Positions 18,397 through 27,398 of a DNA stretch of 64,000 nucleotides are shown here, in pieces. This DNA is from Roseomonas alba (GTDB taxonomy: Bacteria; Pseudomonadota; Alphaproteobacteria; Acetobacterales; Acetobacteraceae): the NCBI RefSeq assembly GCF_019430885.1, contig NZ_JAHYBZ010000001.1, positions 868,001-932,000 on the forward strand, read 5' to 3'. Every line of letters starts with the position of its first letter. The stretch's first letter is position 1. The position numbers and the translations under genes were made by a program. The notes under the pieces were generated by a model, which saw only the letters and a list, made by a program, of their open reading frames with translations, had not been told where the DNA came from and did not search any database.

Positions 18397-19831
18397 AGGC
18401 GAGACCGGGCCCTGGGAACTGGTCATCGGCCTCGAAGTCCATGCCCAGGTCGTGTCCAATGCCAAGCTGTTCTCCGGCGCCGCGACCGCCTTCGGGGCGG
18501 AGCCGAACAGCCAGGTCTCCTTCGTCGATGCGGGCTTCCCCGGCATGCTGCCGGTGATCAACCGCGAATGCGTGGCGCAGGCCGTGCGCACGGGCCTCGG
18601 GCTCAACGCGCAGGTCAATCTGTGGTCGCGCTTCGACCGCAAGAACTACTTCTACGCCGACCTGCCGCAGGGCTATCAGATCAGCCAGTTCGCGCATCCG
18701 ATCATCGGCGAAGGCCAGATCGAGATCGCGCTGCAGGACGGTTCCACCAAGACGATCGGCATCACGCGCCTGCATCTCGAACAGGATGCGGGCAAGTCGA
18801 TCCACGACCAGCATCCATCGAAGTCCTTCATCGACCTGAACCGGTCGGGTGTCGCGCTGATGGAGATCGTCTCCGAGCCCGACATGCGCTCGCCCGAGGA
18901 AGCCGGCGCGTATCTCACGAAGCTGCGGCAGATCCTGCGCTACCTTGGCACCTGCGACGGCAACATGGAGGAAGGGTCCATGCGTGCCGACGTGAACGTC
19001 TCGGTGCGCAAGGCGGGGGAGGGGTTCCGCACGCGCTGCGAGGTGAAGAACGTCAACTCCATCCGCTTCGTCATGCAGGCGGTGGAAGCCGAGGCACGGC
19101 GCCAGATCGAGGTGTGGGAATCGGGCGGCACGGTCGACCAGGAAACGCGCCTGTTCGATACCGGGCGCGGCGTGACGCGGTCCATGCGGTCGAAGGAGGA
19201 TGCGCATGACTACCGCTACTTCCCCGACCCCGACCTGCCGCCGCTGGTGATCGAGCAGTCCTGGGTTGACCAGCTCAAGGCCGCGCTGCCGGAACTGCCG
19301 GACCAGCGCCGGGCGCGCTACGTCGCGGATTACGGCGTCACGCCCTATGACGCGCATGTGCTGACGCTCGAGAAGGAGACGGCCGCCTATTACGAAGCCG
19401 TCGCCAAGGGGCGTGACGCGAAGCAGGCGGCGAACTGGGTGATGGGCGACCTGTTCGCAGCGATCAACCGGACCAAGACCTCGATCTCCGAGCCGCCGGT
19501 CTCGGCGGCCGATCTCGGCGCGCTGCTCGACCTGATGGCGGACAACACGCTGTCGGGGAAGCTCGCCAAGGAAGTCTTCGAGGTGATGGTCGAGACCGGC
19601 CGCGCCCCGGGGCTGATCGTCGAGGAACGAGGCCTGAAGCAGGTCACCGACACCGGCGCGATCGAGGCGGTGATCGATGAAGTTCTCGCCAAGAACGCCG
19701 ACAAGGTCGCGGAGTTCAAGTCGGGCAAGGACAAGCTGTTCGGCTTCTTCGTCGGTCAGACGATGAGGGCCATGCAGGGCAAGGGGAACCCGGCCCTGGT
19801 GAACGAGGTCCTGAAGAAGAAGCTGTCGTGA
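18380..19831 (+). CDS. gatB: Asp/Glu-tRNA amidotransferase subunit B
   Basis: tRNA-binding and kinase subunit: phosphorylates Glu or Asp on mis-charged tRNA before amidation. 483 residues from ATG 18380 with GAGGAGG 6 bp upstream. Signatures: [20 protein letters not shown] at the N-terminus, [17 protein letters not shown] near residue 92, [11 protein letters not shown] near residue 198, and the C-terminal YqeY-like helical domain. With gatC and gatA it completes the enzyme, implying that Gln-tRNA and/or Asn-tRNA is made indirectly here. Confidence 0.97.
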   Translation: MSYTIEGETGPWELVIGLEVHAQVVSNAKLFSGAATAFGAEPNSQVSFVDAGFPGMLPVINRECVAQAVRTGLGLNAQVNLWSRFDRKNYFYADLPQGYQISQFAHPIIGEGQIEIALQDGSTKTIGITRLHLEQDAGKSIHDQHPSKSFIDLNRSGVALMEIVSEPDMRSPEEAGAYLTKLRQILRYLGTCDGNMEEGSMRADVNVSVRKAGEGFRTRCEVKNVNSIRFVMQAVEAEARRQIEVWESGGTVDQETRLFDTGRGVTRSMRSKEDAHDYRYFPDPDLPPLVIEQSWVDQLKAALPELPDQRRARYVADYGVTPYDAHVLTLEKETAAYYEAVAKGRDAKQAANWVMGDLFAAINRTKTSISEPPVSAADLGALLDLMADNTLSGKLAKEVFEVMVETGRAPGLIVEERGLKQVTDTGAIEAVIDEVLAKNADKVAEFKSGKDKLFGFFVGQTMRAMQGKGNPALVNEVLKKKLS

Positions 19832-19836
19832 TTGAT

Positions 19837-19861
19837 GCGGCCGGCGCTGGGCGCCGGCCGC
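19837..19861 (+). terminator. GC-rich hairpin after gatB
   Basis: Perfect 10-bp stem GCGGCCGGCG/CGCCGGCCGC with loop CTGGG, beginning 5 bp after the gatB stop. Position fits an operon terminator; no T-run follows. The remainder of the gap to 20087 shows no supported gene. Confidence 0.65.
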
Positions 19862-20087
19862 GGCCTGGTGACGTGCGCCTGCCGGCCATGTGCGCATCCC
19901 CCGTGCCAACGCGTCGTACGGCCGCCTGAGGGCGGTTCGGGGCGCGCTGCTCGGCACCGCATCGGCTGAGGCCATCCGGCAACGCGGGCCGATGCGCAGC
20001 GCATGGCCTGCCGGCGAAGCTCGTGGGTTCTTCCCCTGTCGTGTCCCCGCATGCTTGGCTCCGCGCGCGGAAGGACCGGGGGATGTC

Positions 20088-21194
20088 ATGACGACCGAGT
20101 CGCAGGAGCTGCCATCCGAGCGGCATGCGCAGACGGTGCTGCTCGTCGAGCGCGTGGCGGTGCTGCTGCTGCTCGCATTGCTGCTCTATGGCGTGGTGCA
20201 GGTGTTGCAGCCCTTCGCGCTCGCTATCGCCTTCGGCGGCTTCATCGCCATCGGGACCTGGCCGGCGCGCGATGCGCTGGTCCGGCGCGGCGTGCGTCCG
20301 GGGATCGCGGCGGGGGCGCTGCTCGTGGTGCTGATCCTGGCGGTGGCGCTGCCGGCGACGCTGATCGTGCCCGATCTCGGCGACCAGGTGGTTGCGGTGG
20401 TGGCGATGGCGCGGCAGTGGCTCGAGGAACTGTCGCCCGATCCGCCGGGCTGGGTCGCCGGGCTCCCGTTCATCGGCGAGCGTGCCGGCGCCCTGTGGAG
20501 CCAGGCGACCGGGATGCGAGGCAATCTGGCGGAGGTGGTGAAGCCCTATAGCGGGGCCATCGCCAGCATGCTCGTCAGCATGGGCCAGGCGGCGGCGGCG
20601 AGCCTGCTGCAGATCCTGCTCTCGCTGCTGGTCGCGGCGATGGCCTGGACCAACGGGGACCGCATCGTGGCGCAACTGCGCGAGATCGCGGGACGACTCG
20701 GTGGGCATCCGGCGATGGAGGCCGTGGATGCGGCGGGTGGCGCGGTGCGCGGCGTGGCCTGGGGCGTGGTGGGAACCGGCTTGCTGCAGGCGGTGCTGAT
20801 GGGCGTGGGGCTCGCCATCGCGGGTGTCCCGGGGGCGGTCGCGCTGGGCTTCCTCACCATGATCTTCTCGATCAGCCAGGTGCTCGGGCCGCTCGTGGTG
20901 GTGACCTGGATCGGGGCAGCGGCCTGGCTGTATTCGCAGGGCGAGACCGGCTGGGCGATCTTCATGCTGGTCTGGGGTGCGCTGCCGATTTCAGGCAGCG
21001 ACAACATCGTCCGCCCGCTGCTGATCCAGCGCGGCAGCACCATGTCGATAGGCGTCATCATCCTCGGTGTCTTCGGCGGGCTGATCGCCTTCGGCTTTCT
21101 CGGCCTCTTCATCGGGCCGGCGCTGTTGGCGGTGGCGCAAGGCCTGCTGCAGGCCTGGCGCAAGGCCGGGGCGGTGTCGCACCCGCCGGCCTGA
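20088..21194 (+). CDS. AI-2E family (PerM/YhhT-like) membrane permease
   Basis: 368-residue polytopic inner-membrane protein of the AI-2E transporter/PerM superfamily. About eight membrane spans can be read, including VAVLLLLALLLYGVVQVLQP near residue 24, a long amphipathic middle part, and the family-typical C-terminal half (GLLQAVLMGVGLAIAGVPGA, then FIGPALLAVAQGLLQAW). ATG 20088 follows a GGGGGATGTC ribosome site. Substrates vary in the family and cannot be told from sequence. Confidence 0.88.
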   Translation: MTTESQELPSERHAQTVLLVERVAVLLLLALLLYGVVQVLQPFALAIAFGGFIAIGTWPARDALVRRGVRPGIAAGALLVVLILAVALPATLIVPDLGDQVVAVVAMARQWLEELSPDPPGWVAGLPFIGERAGALWSQATGMRGNLAEVVKPYSGAIASMLVSMGQAAAASLLQILLSLLVAAMAWTNGDRIVAQLREIAGRLGGHPAMEAVDAAGGAVRGVAWGVVGTGLLQAVLMGVGLAIAGVPGAVALGFLTMIFSISQVLGPLVVVTWIGAAAWLYSQGETGWAIFMLVWGALPISGSDNIVRPLLIQRGSTMSIGVIILGVFGGLIAFGFLGLFIGPALLAVAQGLLQAWRKAGAVSHPPA

Positions 21195-21262
21195 GCCGGC
21201 ATGGACGCCTCCGGCGCGGCATGCGATTCCTCGTGCCCTGGAACGGACGAGGATGACGGCGC

Positions 21263-21907
21263 ATGGCCATCGAGCTGTGGACCTGGAACACGCCCAATGG
21301 GCGCAAGATCAGCGCGGCGCTGGAGGAGATGGGGCTGCCTTATACGGTCGTGCCCGTGAACATCTCGAAGGACGAGCAGTTCAAGCCGGAATTCCTGGCT
21401 TTCAGCCCGAACAACCGTATCCCGGCGATCAAGGATCCGGACGGGCCGGACGGCAGGCCGATCACGGTGTTCGAGAGCGGGGCGATCCTGCTCTACCTGG
21501 CCGAGAAGACGGGCAAGTTCCTGCCGAAGGATCTGCGCGCGCGGGTGCCGGTCTATGAATGGCTGATGTGGCAGATGGGCGGCTTCGGGCCGATGCCCGG
21601 CCAGGTGCATCACTTCATGATGCGTCCGGACGGGCCGGCGAAGGAGTATGGCCTGGAGCGGTACGGGAAGGAGACGCTGCGGCTGTACCGCGTGCTCGAC
21701 AAGCAGCTGGAGGGGCGGGACTTCGTGGCGACGGCGGGCGAGCCGTCGATCGCCGATTTCGCGATCCTCGGCTGGGCCTGGCGGGCGGAGCGGCATCTGC
21801 CGACCCAGGGCAAGGCCATCACCGACTATCCGAACGTCGCGCGCTGGTACGATGGGATGATGGCCCGTCCGGCGACGAAGCGCGGATTCGAGGTCGCGCT
21901 GTCCTAG
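21263..21907 (+). CDS. glutathione S-transferase
   Basis: 214 residues, thioredoxin-fold N-domain plus helical C-domain. The start ELWTWNTPNGRKISAALEEM and the loop FLAFSPNNRIPAIKDPDG, with ESGAILLYLAEKTGKFLP, match the YfcG/Nu-type group (disulfide-bond oxidoreductase-like). C-domain signature PSIADFAILGWAW. Monocistronic, just upstream of the tRNA gene. Confidence 0.92.
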   Translation: MAIELWTWNTPNGRKISAALEEMGLPYTVVPVNISKDEQFKPEFLAFSPNNRIPAIKDPDGPDGRPITVFESGAILLYLAEKTGKFLPKDLRARVPVYEWLMWQMGGFGPMPGQVHHFMMRPDGPAKEYGLERYGKETLRLYRVLDKQLEGRDFVATAGEPSIADFAILGWAWRAERHLPTQGKAITDYPNVARWYDGMMARPATKRGFEVALS

Positions 21908-22000
21908 GGGCACCGCGGCGCTTCACGGGACAGTTTGACGGGGCGGGGCGCGCTGGGTAGAAGCAGCGCCCTGCAACGCCGTGTGACTTTCCACTCCTGC

Positions 22001-22093
22001 GGAGGGGTGGCCGAGTGGCCGAAGGCGGCGGTTTGCTAAACCGTTATAGGATGTCAAGTCCTATCGTGGGTTCGAATCCCATCCCCTCCGCCA
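22001..22093 (+). tRNA. tRNA-Ser (anticodon GCT)
   Basis: Acceptor stem GGAGGGG (22001-22007) pairs with CCCCTCC (22083-22089), discriminator G, encoded CCA at 22091-22093. The anticodon loop TTGCTAA lies between GGCGGT and ACCGTT, and a long variable arm (TAGGATGTCAAGTCCTA) marks a class II serine tRNA reading AGC/AGU. The T-arm is GTGGGTTCGAATCCCAT. Its 3' end is the attachment site of the island that follows; the tRNA itself stays intact. Confidence 0.97.
22080..22093 (+). other. attachment site, left (attL core)
   Basis: CATCCCCTCCGCCA, forming the last 14 bases of tRNA-Ser including CCA. Identical to 58501-58514. tRNA 3' ends are the usual target of P4-type integrases. Confidence 0.85.
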
Positions 22094-22137
22094 GTTCTCT
22101 CGATTTTCTGCGGCTTTCAGTGGGATTTTAGGCGGTA

Positions 22138-22158
22138 GTCCCACAAAGGTTCCCACAA
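22138..22158 (+). promoter_or_regulatory. putative integrase arm-type site, left end
   Basis: GTCCCACA-AAG-GTTCCCACAA. The same pair of half-sites with identical 3-nt spacing is found inside the right end at 58350-58370 (18 of 21 bases match). An inverted GTGGGA lies a little upstream at about 22121. Paired motifs at both ends are expected for integrase N-terminal domain binding sites. Confidence 0.6.
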
Positions 22159-22251
22159 GAGAGCCCCGACCAGTGGCGGCTGTGGGCAACCACCGGCGAA
22201 CAGTGGTCGAAGGGTTTCCCGCGTCCGACCGGGGCTCCGCATGGAGCCGAC

Positions 22252-22497
22252 ATGCCCGCGTCGCGGCCGAGATGGCGCCGAGCTCCGGGCTGGCATACGG
22301 TGAACGAGCTGCGCGTGCCGACGAACATCACCCTCGTCCACCTGCCGCCGTATTCGCCCGAGCTGAGCGCGATCGAGAAGGTCTGGCAGTACCTGCGGGA
22401 CCGCTACCTCTCGGGCCGACTGTTCAGCGGCACGCGCGCCATCGTCGACGCCTGCTGCGCCGCCTGGAACAGCCTCGTCGCCGAAACGCTGGTATGA
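22252..22497 (+). pseudogene. IS630-family transposase, C-terminal fragment
   Basis: The translated 81 residues contain the end of an IS630 DDE transposase: APGWHTVNELRVPTNITLVH, then LPPYSPELSAIEKVWQYLRD with the last catalytic glutamate region, and AWNSLVAETLV before a stop. The N-terminal two thirds with the first two acidic residues are missing and no terminal inverted repeats are seen, so this is a remnant. It marks past insertion at the island's left edge. Confidence 0.8.
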
Positions 22498-23246
22498 GAA
22501 CTCCGGGCCGCGGTGCCCCGCCGTGGCTACAGGAGGCCGACCTGCGCGCCATGGCTGGGAGCTTTGTCGCCAGGTAGCCTTAGCACGGGTCGCTCTTGCC
22601 GCCCGGGATGCGGTGCGGGACGTGCTCCTGGCCCTGCGGTCAGGCCTGCCCTTCACGATGCTCGTCGAGGCGTGGCGAGGGTGGGGCCTGCACTTGGCCG
22701 AGATCAGTGAGATGGCCAGCCCCGGCGAGCATGCCGCGCTGCTGCTCCATTAGCCCAGCCCACACATCGCCGGCGACGTCGCGGTGCCAGACAAAATCGC
22801 CTCGCTGCCCCTCCCGACCCACCTGCCAAGGACCGAAAGGTTCCTCGGAACCCATGAGTTGGCGTGGTGGCAAGGTGTTCGAGGCGACGGCGCAAGCCTA
22901 TGGGCGTGAGCGGGCATTCGTGCCGGTGCGTCCTCCGCGTCAAAGGCGGCGGTCTTGCGGCGGCCGATTTGGCTGCACGGGCTTCCTGGACGTGCCGATC
23001 TCACCCCGAGCTTCGGACGGGCCTGTGCGCCGCCTCACAGCGGGACCGTGAAAGGACGAACTGTCGTGGACGGTCGCGCCAGGGATGTGCTGGCATTGAC
23101 AGGAAACGCTCAGCGCCGCGAAAGCGGGGCAAGGGAAATGCGTGGTGACGAGAGGCGCGATCATCCCGTCCCTCGCGCCGGCGACCTTGTCCCGGGCAAG
23201 GGACGCCATGGCGACGCGGTGGCTTGCTGAAGGAGGAGATCGGCAC
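22498..23246. other. 749-bp stretch without a supported gene
   Basis: Only short open frames occur on both strands and none has both a plausible start signal and a family-like sequence. An open frame at 22523-22753 (+) gives an amphipathic helix-rich peptide but lacks a ribosome site. The stretch probably consists of decayed insertion-sequence flanks between the IS630 remnant and the caspase operon. Confidence 0.5.
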
Positions 23247-23774
23247 ATGGACGCTGTCGGGACGTCGGGAGAGGGTGCGCGAGCGGGAGCGCCAGCTGAC
23301 CAACCGGTGCTCGGGTGGCCGGACGCCATCGCGCGCCTCGCCGCCGAGCGCACGCGCGCCATCACCTGCGCCGCACAAGCGAAGACGCTGCCCGACCCCA
23401 CAACCCTCGCCGCCGCCTATGGCACGGCGAAGGCGGAGATGGACGGAATCATCGCCGGCCTCTCCATCGCCCTCGCCGAGGGCAGCAAGCCGAAGTCGCT
23501 GGACGATCTGCCGCAGCGCCTGGAGGCGGCGGTGACGAAGCGCGATGCCTTCTGCCGCGCCGTCGCGGAGCGGCTGCCGGCGGCGCCAGCAGGGCAGAGG
23601 AGTGTGCTGAGCGACCTGCTCGGTCTCGGTCCACTGGTGAAGGAACTCGTTGCCGCAGGGCTGGCGATCTGGAATCGCGCCAGCGAGCCCGACAAGCTCC
23701 GCCGCGACACCATCCGGGCGCAACTGGAGGCGACGCGCTGGCCGGACTTCGCCGACGTGACGCCGCCGGGCTGA
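23247..23774 (+). CDS. small partner protein of the WD40-caspase operon, unknown fold
   Basis: 175 residues, start ATG 23247 with AAGGAGGAG 8 bp upstream. Mostly helical: PDAIARLAAERTRAITCAAQ, then a region ending LDDLPQRLEAAVTKRDAFCR, a short hydrophobic stretch LGPLVKELVAAGLAIW, and a basic end. No signal peptide or catalytic motif. It ends 9 bp before the caspase gene on the same strand, so the two form an operon; I infer a regulator, chaperone or effector of the protease. No homologous family is recognised. Confidence 0.75.
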   Translation: MDAVGTSGEGARAGAPADQPVLGWPDAIARLAAERTRAITCAAQAKTLPDPTTLAAAYGTAKAEMDGIIAGLSIALAEGSKPKSLDDLPQRLEAAVTKRDAFCRAVAERLPAAPAGQRSVLSDLLGLGPLVKELVAAGLAIWNRASEPDKLRRDTIRAQLEATRWPDFADVTPPG

Positions 23775-23783
23775 AGCGCACGG

Positions 23784-26297
23784 ATGTGCGAGGCCGAGGA
23801 ATCGTTGCCGCCGGGCTTTTACGACCAGCCGGTACTGGTGGTCGACCTCGGCGCGCACACCGCGATTATCAAGCGAGCCGACGTGGACGCCGCGGGGCGC
23901 TTCGCCGTTACCGGCTCCGACGACAAGACGGTGCGGGTCTGGTCGCTGGCGGATGGCGCGTTGCTGCGGACCATCCGCCTGCCCGCCGGGCCGGGCCATG
24001 TCGGCAAGGCCTTTTCGGTCGCCATCGACCCGGCGGGGGAGATCATCGCCGTCGGCGGGTGGACGGAGGCGTCGCCGACGGAAGGCATCTACCTCTACGA
24101 CCTCGCGACCGGCGCGCTGCGGCAGCGGATCGGCGGGCTGCCGGAAGTGGTCCTCCACCTCGCCTTCGGGCCGGGCGGGCGGCATCTGGCCGCGACCCTT
24201 GGCAGGTCGAACGGCCTGCGCGTCTTCGATTGCGACCAGGGTTGGGCGGAGGTCGCGCGCGACTCGGACTATGGAGAAAGCAGCTACGGCGCCGCCTTCG
24301 CGCCCGATGGGCGCCTCGCCACCGTGAGCCATGACGGGCAGGTGCGGCTCTACGGGGCGGATTTCCGCCGCCTGCACGCCACCCAACTGCCGGATGGCAG
24401 CCGCCCCTTCGGCATCGCTTTCTCCTCCTCGGGGCAGCGCCTCGCCATAGGCTTCACCGACAGCACAGCAGTCGCGCTGCTGGACGGGCGCAGCCTAGCG
24501 CCGCTGTACGAGGCGGCGAGCGCTGGGATCGACAATGGCGAGCTATGCACTGTCGCCTGGGCGGCGGGGGTCCGGCTGCTCGCCGCCGGGCGCTACCAGC
24601 ACCGCGGAGGTGGTCCGGTGGTGACCTGGGCTGACGGGGGGCGCGGCGCCCCCCAACTGATCGCCGAAGCGCAGAACACGGTGATGAGTCTGCTCCCGCT
24701 ACCGGGCGGTGACATTCTGGTCGCGGCCCAGGACCCCTTCCTCGGCCGCTTCGGCCCGGCCGGGGAGGTGCGCTGGACGGTGCCGTCGCCGGTGGCCGAT
24801 CTGCGCGAGCAGCAGGCGAGCCTCGCCGTCGCCGTGGATGGCACGACGGTCGATTTCGGCTTCGAGGGCGGGGGTGAGGCGCCGATGCGCTTCGACATAG
24901 GCCGACTGGCGCTGACTCTGGCGCCGTCGGCGGATGGCTGGGCCGCCAGGCCCCGCCAGCAGGGGCTGCCGGTCGCCGACTGGGAGAACAGCACCTGCCC
25001 CACCCTCGCCGGCGCGCCCCTGCGGCTCGAGCCCTACGAGAAATCGCGCAGCCTCGCAATCCATCCCGACGGGCGCCGCTTTGTCCTCGGCAACGAGTGG
25101 TCGCTGCGTGCCTTCGACGCCTGCGGCACGCCGCTCTGGCGCCAGCGCGCGCCCAGCGTCGCCTGGACGGTGAACGTCACCGGCGACGGGCGCCTCGTGG
25201 TCGCGGCCTACGGCGACGGCACCATCCGCTGGCACCGCATGGATGACGGGCGGGAAATCCTCGCCTTCATGCCACTGCTCAACCGCCGCGACTGGGTCGC
25301 CTGGACGCCGGAGGGCTTCTTCGCCGCCAGTCCCGGCGCTCATGGCGTGCTGCGCTGGCATGTGAACCAACCCGGCTGGCAGCCGGCGCGGGAGTTCGCC
25401 GTCGCCGACATCCCCGGCTTCCACCGGCCGGAGGCGATCCGGCTGGTGTTGCAGGAGATGGAGACGCCGCGCGCCATCGGCCTCGCCATCGTAGCCGAGC
25501 AGCGGGAGAAAGTGCGGCTACTGACCAACAGCCGCCTGCCGCCGGGGGCGCGGCTGCATGTTGTCGCCGTAGGCATCAGCGAATACGACCCCGAGACCGC
25601 CGCGCATCTGCGGCTCCGCTTCGCCGACCACGACGCGCATGACGTCATGTCCGCCCTCGCCGGCACCCAGGGCGCGCTCTACGCACCCGGCTATCGCGAG
25701 ACGCCGCGCAACGAAGACGCCACCGGCGAGATCATCCTGCGCGCGCTGGCAAACATGCAGGCCGCGACGCAGTCGGGCGACCTCGCCGTCTTCCACTTCT
25801 CCGGCCATGGCGCGCGCATCGGCGAGAAGCTCTATCTGCTGCCGCGCGACGTCCGGCCCGGCGATGCCGTTGCGTTGCAGCGCAGTGCCTTGCCGATCGG
25901 CGATCTGCGCGACGCGCTAATGAGGATCGCCGAGCGGGGCCGCGTGCTGGTGCTGCTCGATGCGTGTTATTCCGGCGGCGCCTCGCTCGATGGCGGCGCG
26001 CAGCCAGCTGCCTCCCGCGTCCTCAGCACCGCGCTGGCGGCGGCCAATATTTGCGTGCTGACGTCCTCCTCCGGCTCTCAGGCTTCGCGCGAGGACCCGG
26101 CGTGGCAGAATGGGGCCTTCACCGAGGCGGTGCTGGAAGCGCTGGGTGCGGCCGACACCGACCATGACGGCCTGATCAGCGCGACCGAACTCGCCCGCTA
26201 TGTCGATCGGCGCGTGCGGAACCTGACGAACGGCGCCCAGGAGCCCGGGATCGAACTCCGCTTCGACGGCACGCTCTTCGCCGTCCCGCTGCGCTGA
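23784..26297 (+). CDS. caspase-family (C14) protease with N-terminal WD40-type beta-propeller
   Basis: 837 residues. The first 560 or so form a beta-propeller with repeated WD-like blades (AVTGSDDKTVRVWSLADGAL, ATVSHDGQVRLYGADFRRLH, VVAAYGDGTIRWHRMDDGRE). After a helical linker comes a caspase/p20-like domain: RLHVVAVGISEYD near residue 590, catalytic histidine H675 in HFSGHGA and cysteine C728 in LLDACYSGG. Near the end D791-E802 (DTDHDGLISATE) fits the EF-hand calcium-loop pattern DxDxDGxIxxxE. Cytoplasmic, no signal peptide. Such proteins are known or suspected in bacterial signalling and abortive defence; the target is unknown. Cotranscribed with the small gene upstream. Confidence 0.9.
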   Translation: MCEAEESLPPGFYDQPVLVVDLGAHTAIIKRADVDAAGRFAVTGSDDKTVRVWSLADGALLRTIRLPAGPGHVGKAFSVAIDPAGEIIAVGGWTEASPTEGIYLYDLATGALRQRIGGLPEVVLHLAFGPGGRHLAATLGRSNGLRVFDCDQGWAEVARDSDYGESSYGAAFAPDGRLATVSHDGQVRLYGADFRRLHATQLPDGSRPFGIAFSSSGQRLAIGFTDSTAVALLDGRSLAPLYEAASAGIDNGELCTVAWAAGVRLLAAGRYQHRGGGPVVTWADGGRGAPQLIAEAQNTVMSLLPLPGGDILVAAQDPFLGRFGPAGEVRWTVPSPVADLREQQASLAVAVDGTTVDFGFEGGGEAPMRFDIGRLALTLAPSADGWAARPRQQGLPVADWENSTCPTLAGAPLRLEPYEKSRSLAIHPDGRRFVLGNEWSLRAFDACGTPLWRQRAPSVAWTVNVTGDGRLVVAAYGDGTIRWHRMDDGREILAFMPLLNRRDWVAWTPEGFFAASPGAHGVLRWHVNQPGWQPAREFAVADIPGFHRPEAIRLVLQEMETPRAIGLAIVAEQREKVRLLTNSRLPPGARLHVVAVGISEYDPETAAHLRLRFADHDAHDVMSALAGTQGALYAPGYRETPRNEDATGEIILRALANMQAATQSGDLAVFHFSGHGARIGEKLYLLPRDVRPGDAVALQRSALPIGDLRDALMRIAERGRVLVLLDACYSGGASLDGGAQPAASRVLSTALAAANICVLTSSSGSQASREDPAWQNGAFTEAVLEALGAADTDHDGLISATELARYVDRRVRNLTNGAQEPGIELRFDGTLFAVPLR

Positions 26298-26492
26298 ACT
26301 TCCGCGCGTGGCGGAATTCCAGCCGGGACATAACAGGTCGGACACCGCATGCTTCCAGGGAGGTGCGGCTCTCCAACCTGTCAGCCAGCTGCCTTGAGGA
26401 ACTTTCGCATGATTGTTGCCAATTTGTTCTAGGAGCCGTAGCTAAGAGGGGCGACATGGGCCGGCATTGCTGCATAGAGTTCGAGGTAAGAG

Positions 26493-27398
26493 ATGGACGG
26501 GGGATGCATGCGACTCGCACTTGCGCATGACGATGAGGTGGCAAAGCGCCCGATCTTTCCGCGGATGGAGATTGGCGCTTACGAAGAGATGTGGTTGGAG
26601 CATAACGCCACCTTCAAGAGCATCGCAGAGCGTTTCGCATCTGATCTCGAAGCCATGCCGAGTGACTTTGTTCCTTCGGCCGTTGCGCGACAGCGGGCGG
26701 ATGAGGTGTTCGCCAAGCTCAAGGCGGACGGGGTACATCGTTTTGGCGTGCGGATTCACCATGCGGGCGATTACCCAATGAAGCTAAGGGATGCGAAGCA
26801 TCCCATCGAGTTGTTGTATTACAGGGGCGTCTGGGAACTCGCCGAAACCCGATGCGTGGCCGTTGTTGGAAGCCGCGAAGCTTCCGTCGACGGGTTAGCG
26901 CGTGCGCGCCGGTTAGCGCGCGAGTTGGTGACGAAGGGTTTCACGGTGGTATCCGGCTTGGCTGCTGGAATCGACCAAGCCGCGCATCGCGGAGCGCTCG
27001 AAGCTGAAGGCAAGACGATTGCTGTTGTGGGAACTCCACTCGGGCGGGTCTATCCAAAGGAACACTATGACCTGCAGGAGCGCATTGCCGAGCATCACTT
27101 GGTAATCTCCCAAGTGCCAGTGCTCCGTTACGCTCGACAGAACTTTCGTATGAATAGGCTGTTCTTTCCAGAGCGCAATGTGACGATGAGTGCTCTTACC
27201 GAAGCCACGATTATTGTGGAGGCGGGCGACACGTCCGGAACGTTGACCCAGGCCCGGGCGGCGCTTCACCAGGGCAGGAAGCTGTTTATCCTCGACTCAT
27301 GTTTCAGGCGACACGACCTGACCTGGCCCGCGCGATTCGCAGAACAGGGAGCCATTCGGGTTCAGGGTCCTGAGGACATTTGGCACCACCTTGGCTGA
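26493..27398 (+). CDS. island DprA-like (SLOG-fold) protein
   Basis: 301 residues with the DprA Rossmann core: CVAVVGSREASVDGLARARR near residue 124, FTVVSGLAAGIDQAAHRGAL near residue 150, AVVGTPLGRVYPKEHYDLQE, and SGTLTQARAALHQGRKLFIL. The N-terminal 110 residues differ from housekeeping DprA and the C-terminal winged helix is absent. The final codons overlap the following phosphoribosyltransferase gene. Codon use and base composition are more AT-rich than the neighbours, which suggests recent transfer. SLOG proteins can sense or process nucleotides; a role in nucleotide-linked immunity is inferred, not shown. Confidence 0.88.
   Translation: MDGGCMRLALAHDDEVAKRPIFPRMEIGAYEEMWLEHNATFKSIAERFASDLEAMPSDFVPSAVARQRADEVFAKLKADGVHRFGVRIHHAGDYPMKLRDAKHPIELLYYRGVWELAETRCVAVVGSREASVDGLARARRLARELVTKGFTVVSGLAAGIDQAAHRGALEAEGKTIAVVGTPLGRVYPKEHYDLQERIAEHHLVISQVPVLRYARQNFRMNRLFFPERNVTMSALTEATIIVEAGDTSGTLTQARAALHQGRKLFILDSCFRRHDLTWPARFAEQGAIRVQGPEDIWHHLG

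Noticed and set aside
22001-22093. Interrupted or truncated tRNA at the island edge
   Set aside because: All arms and CCA are present; integration rebuilt the 3' end.
22523-22753. Possible small gene near the left end
   Set aside because: No ribosome site, no family-like sequence; lies in decayed DNA next to an IS remnant.
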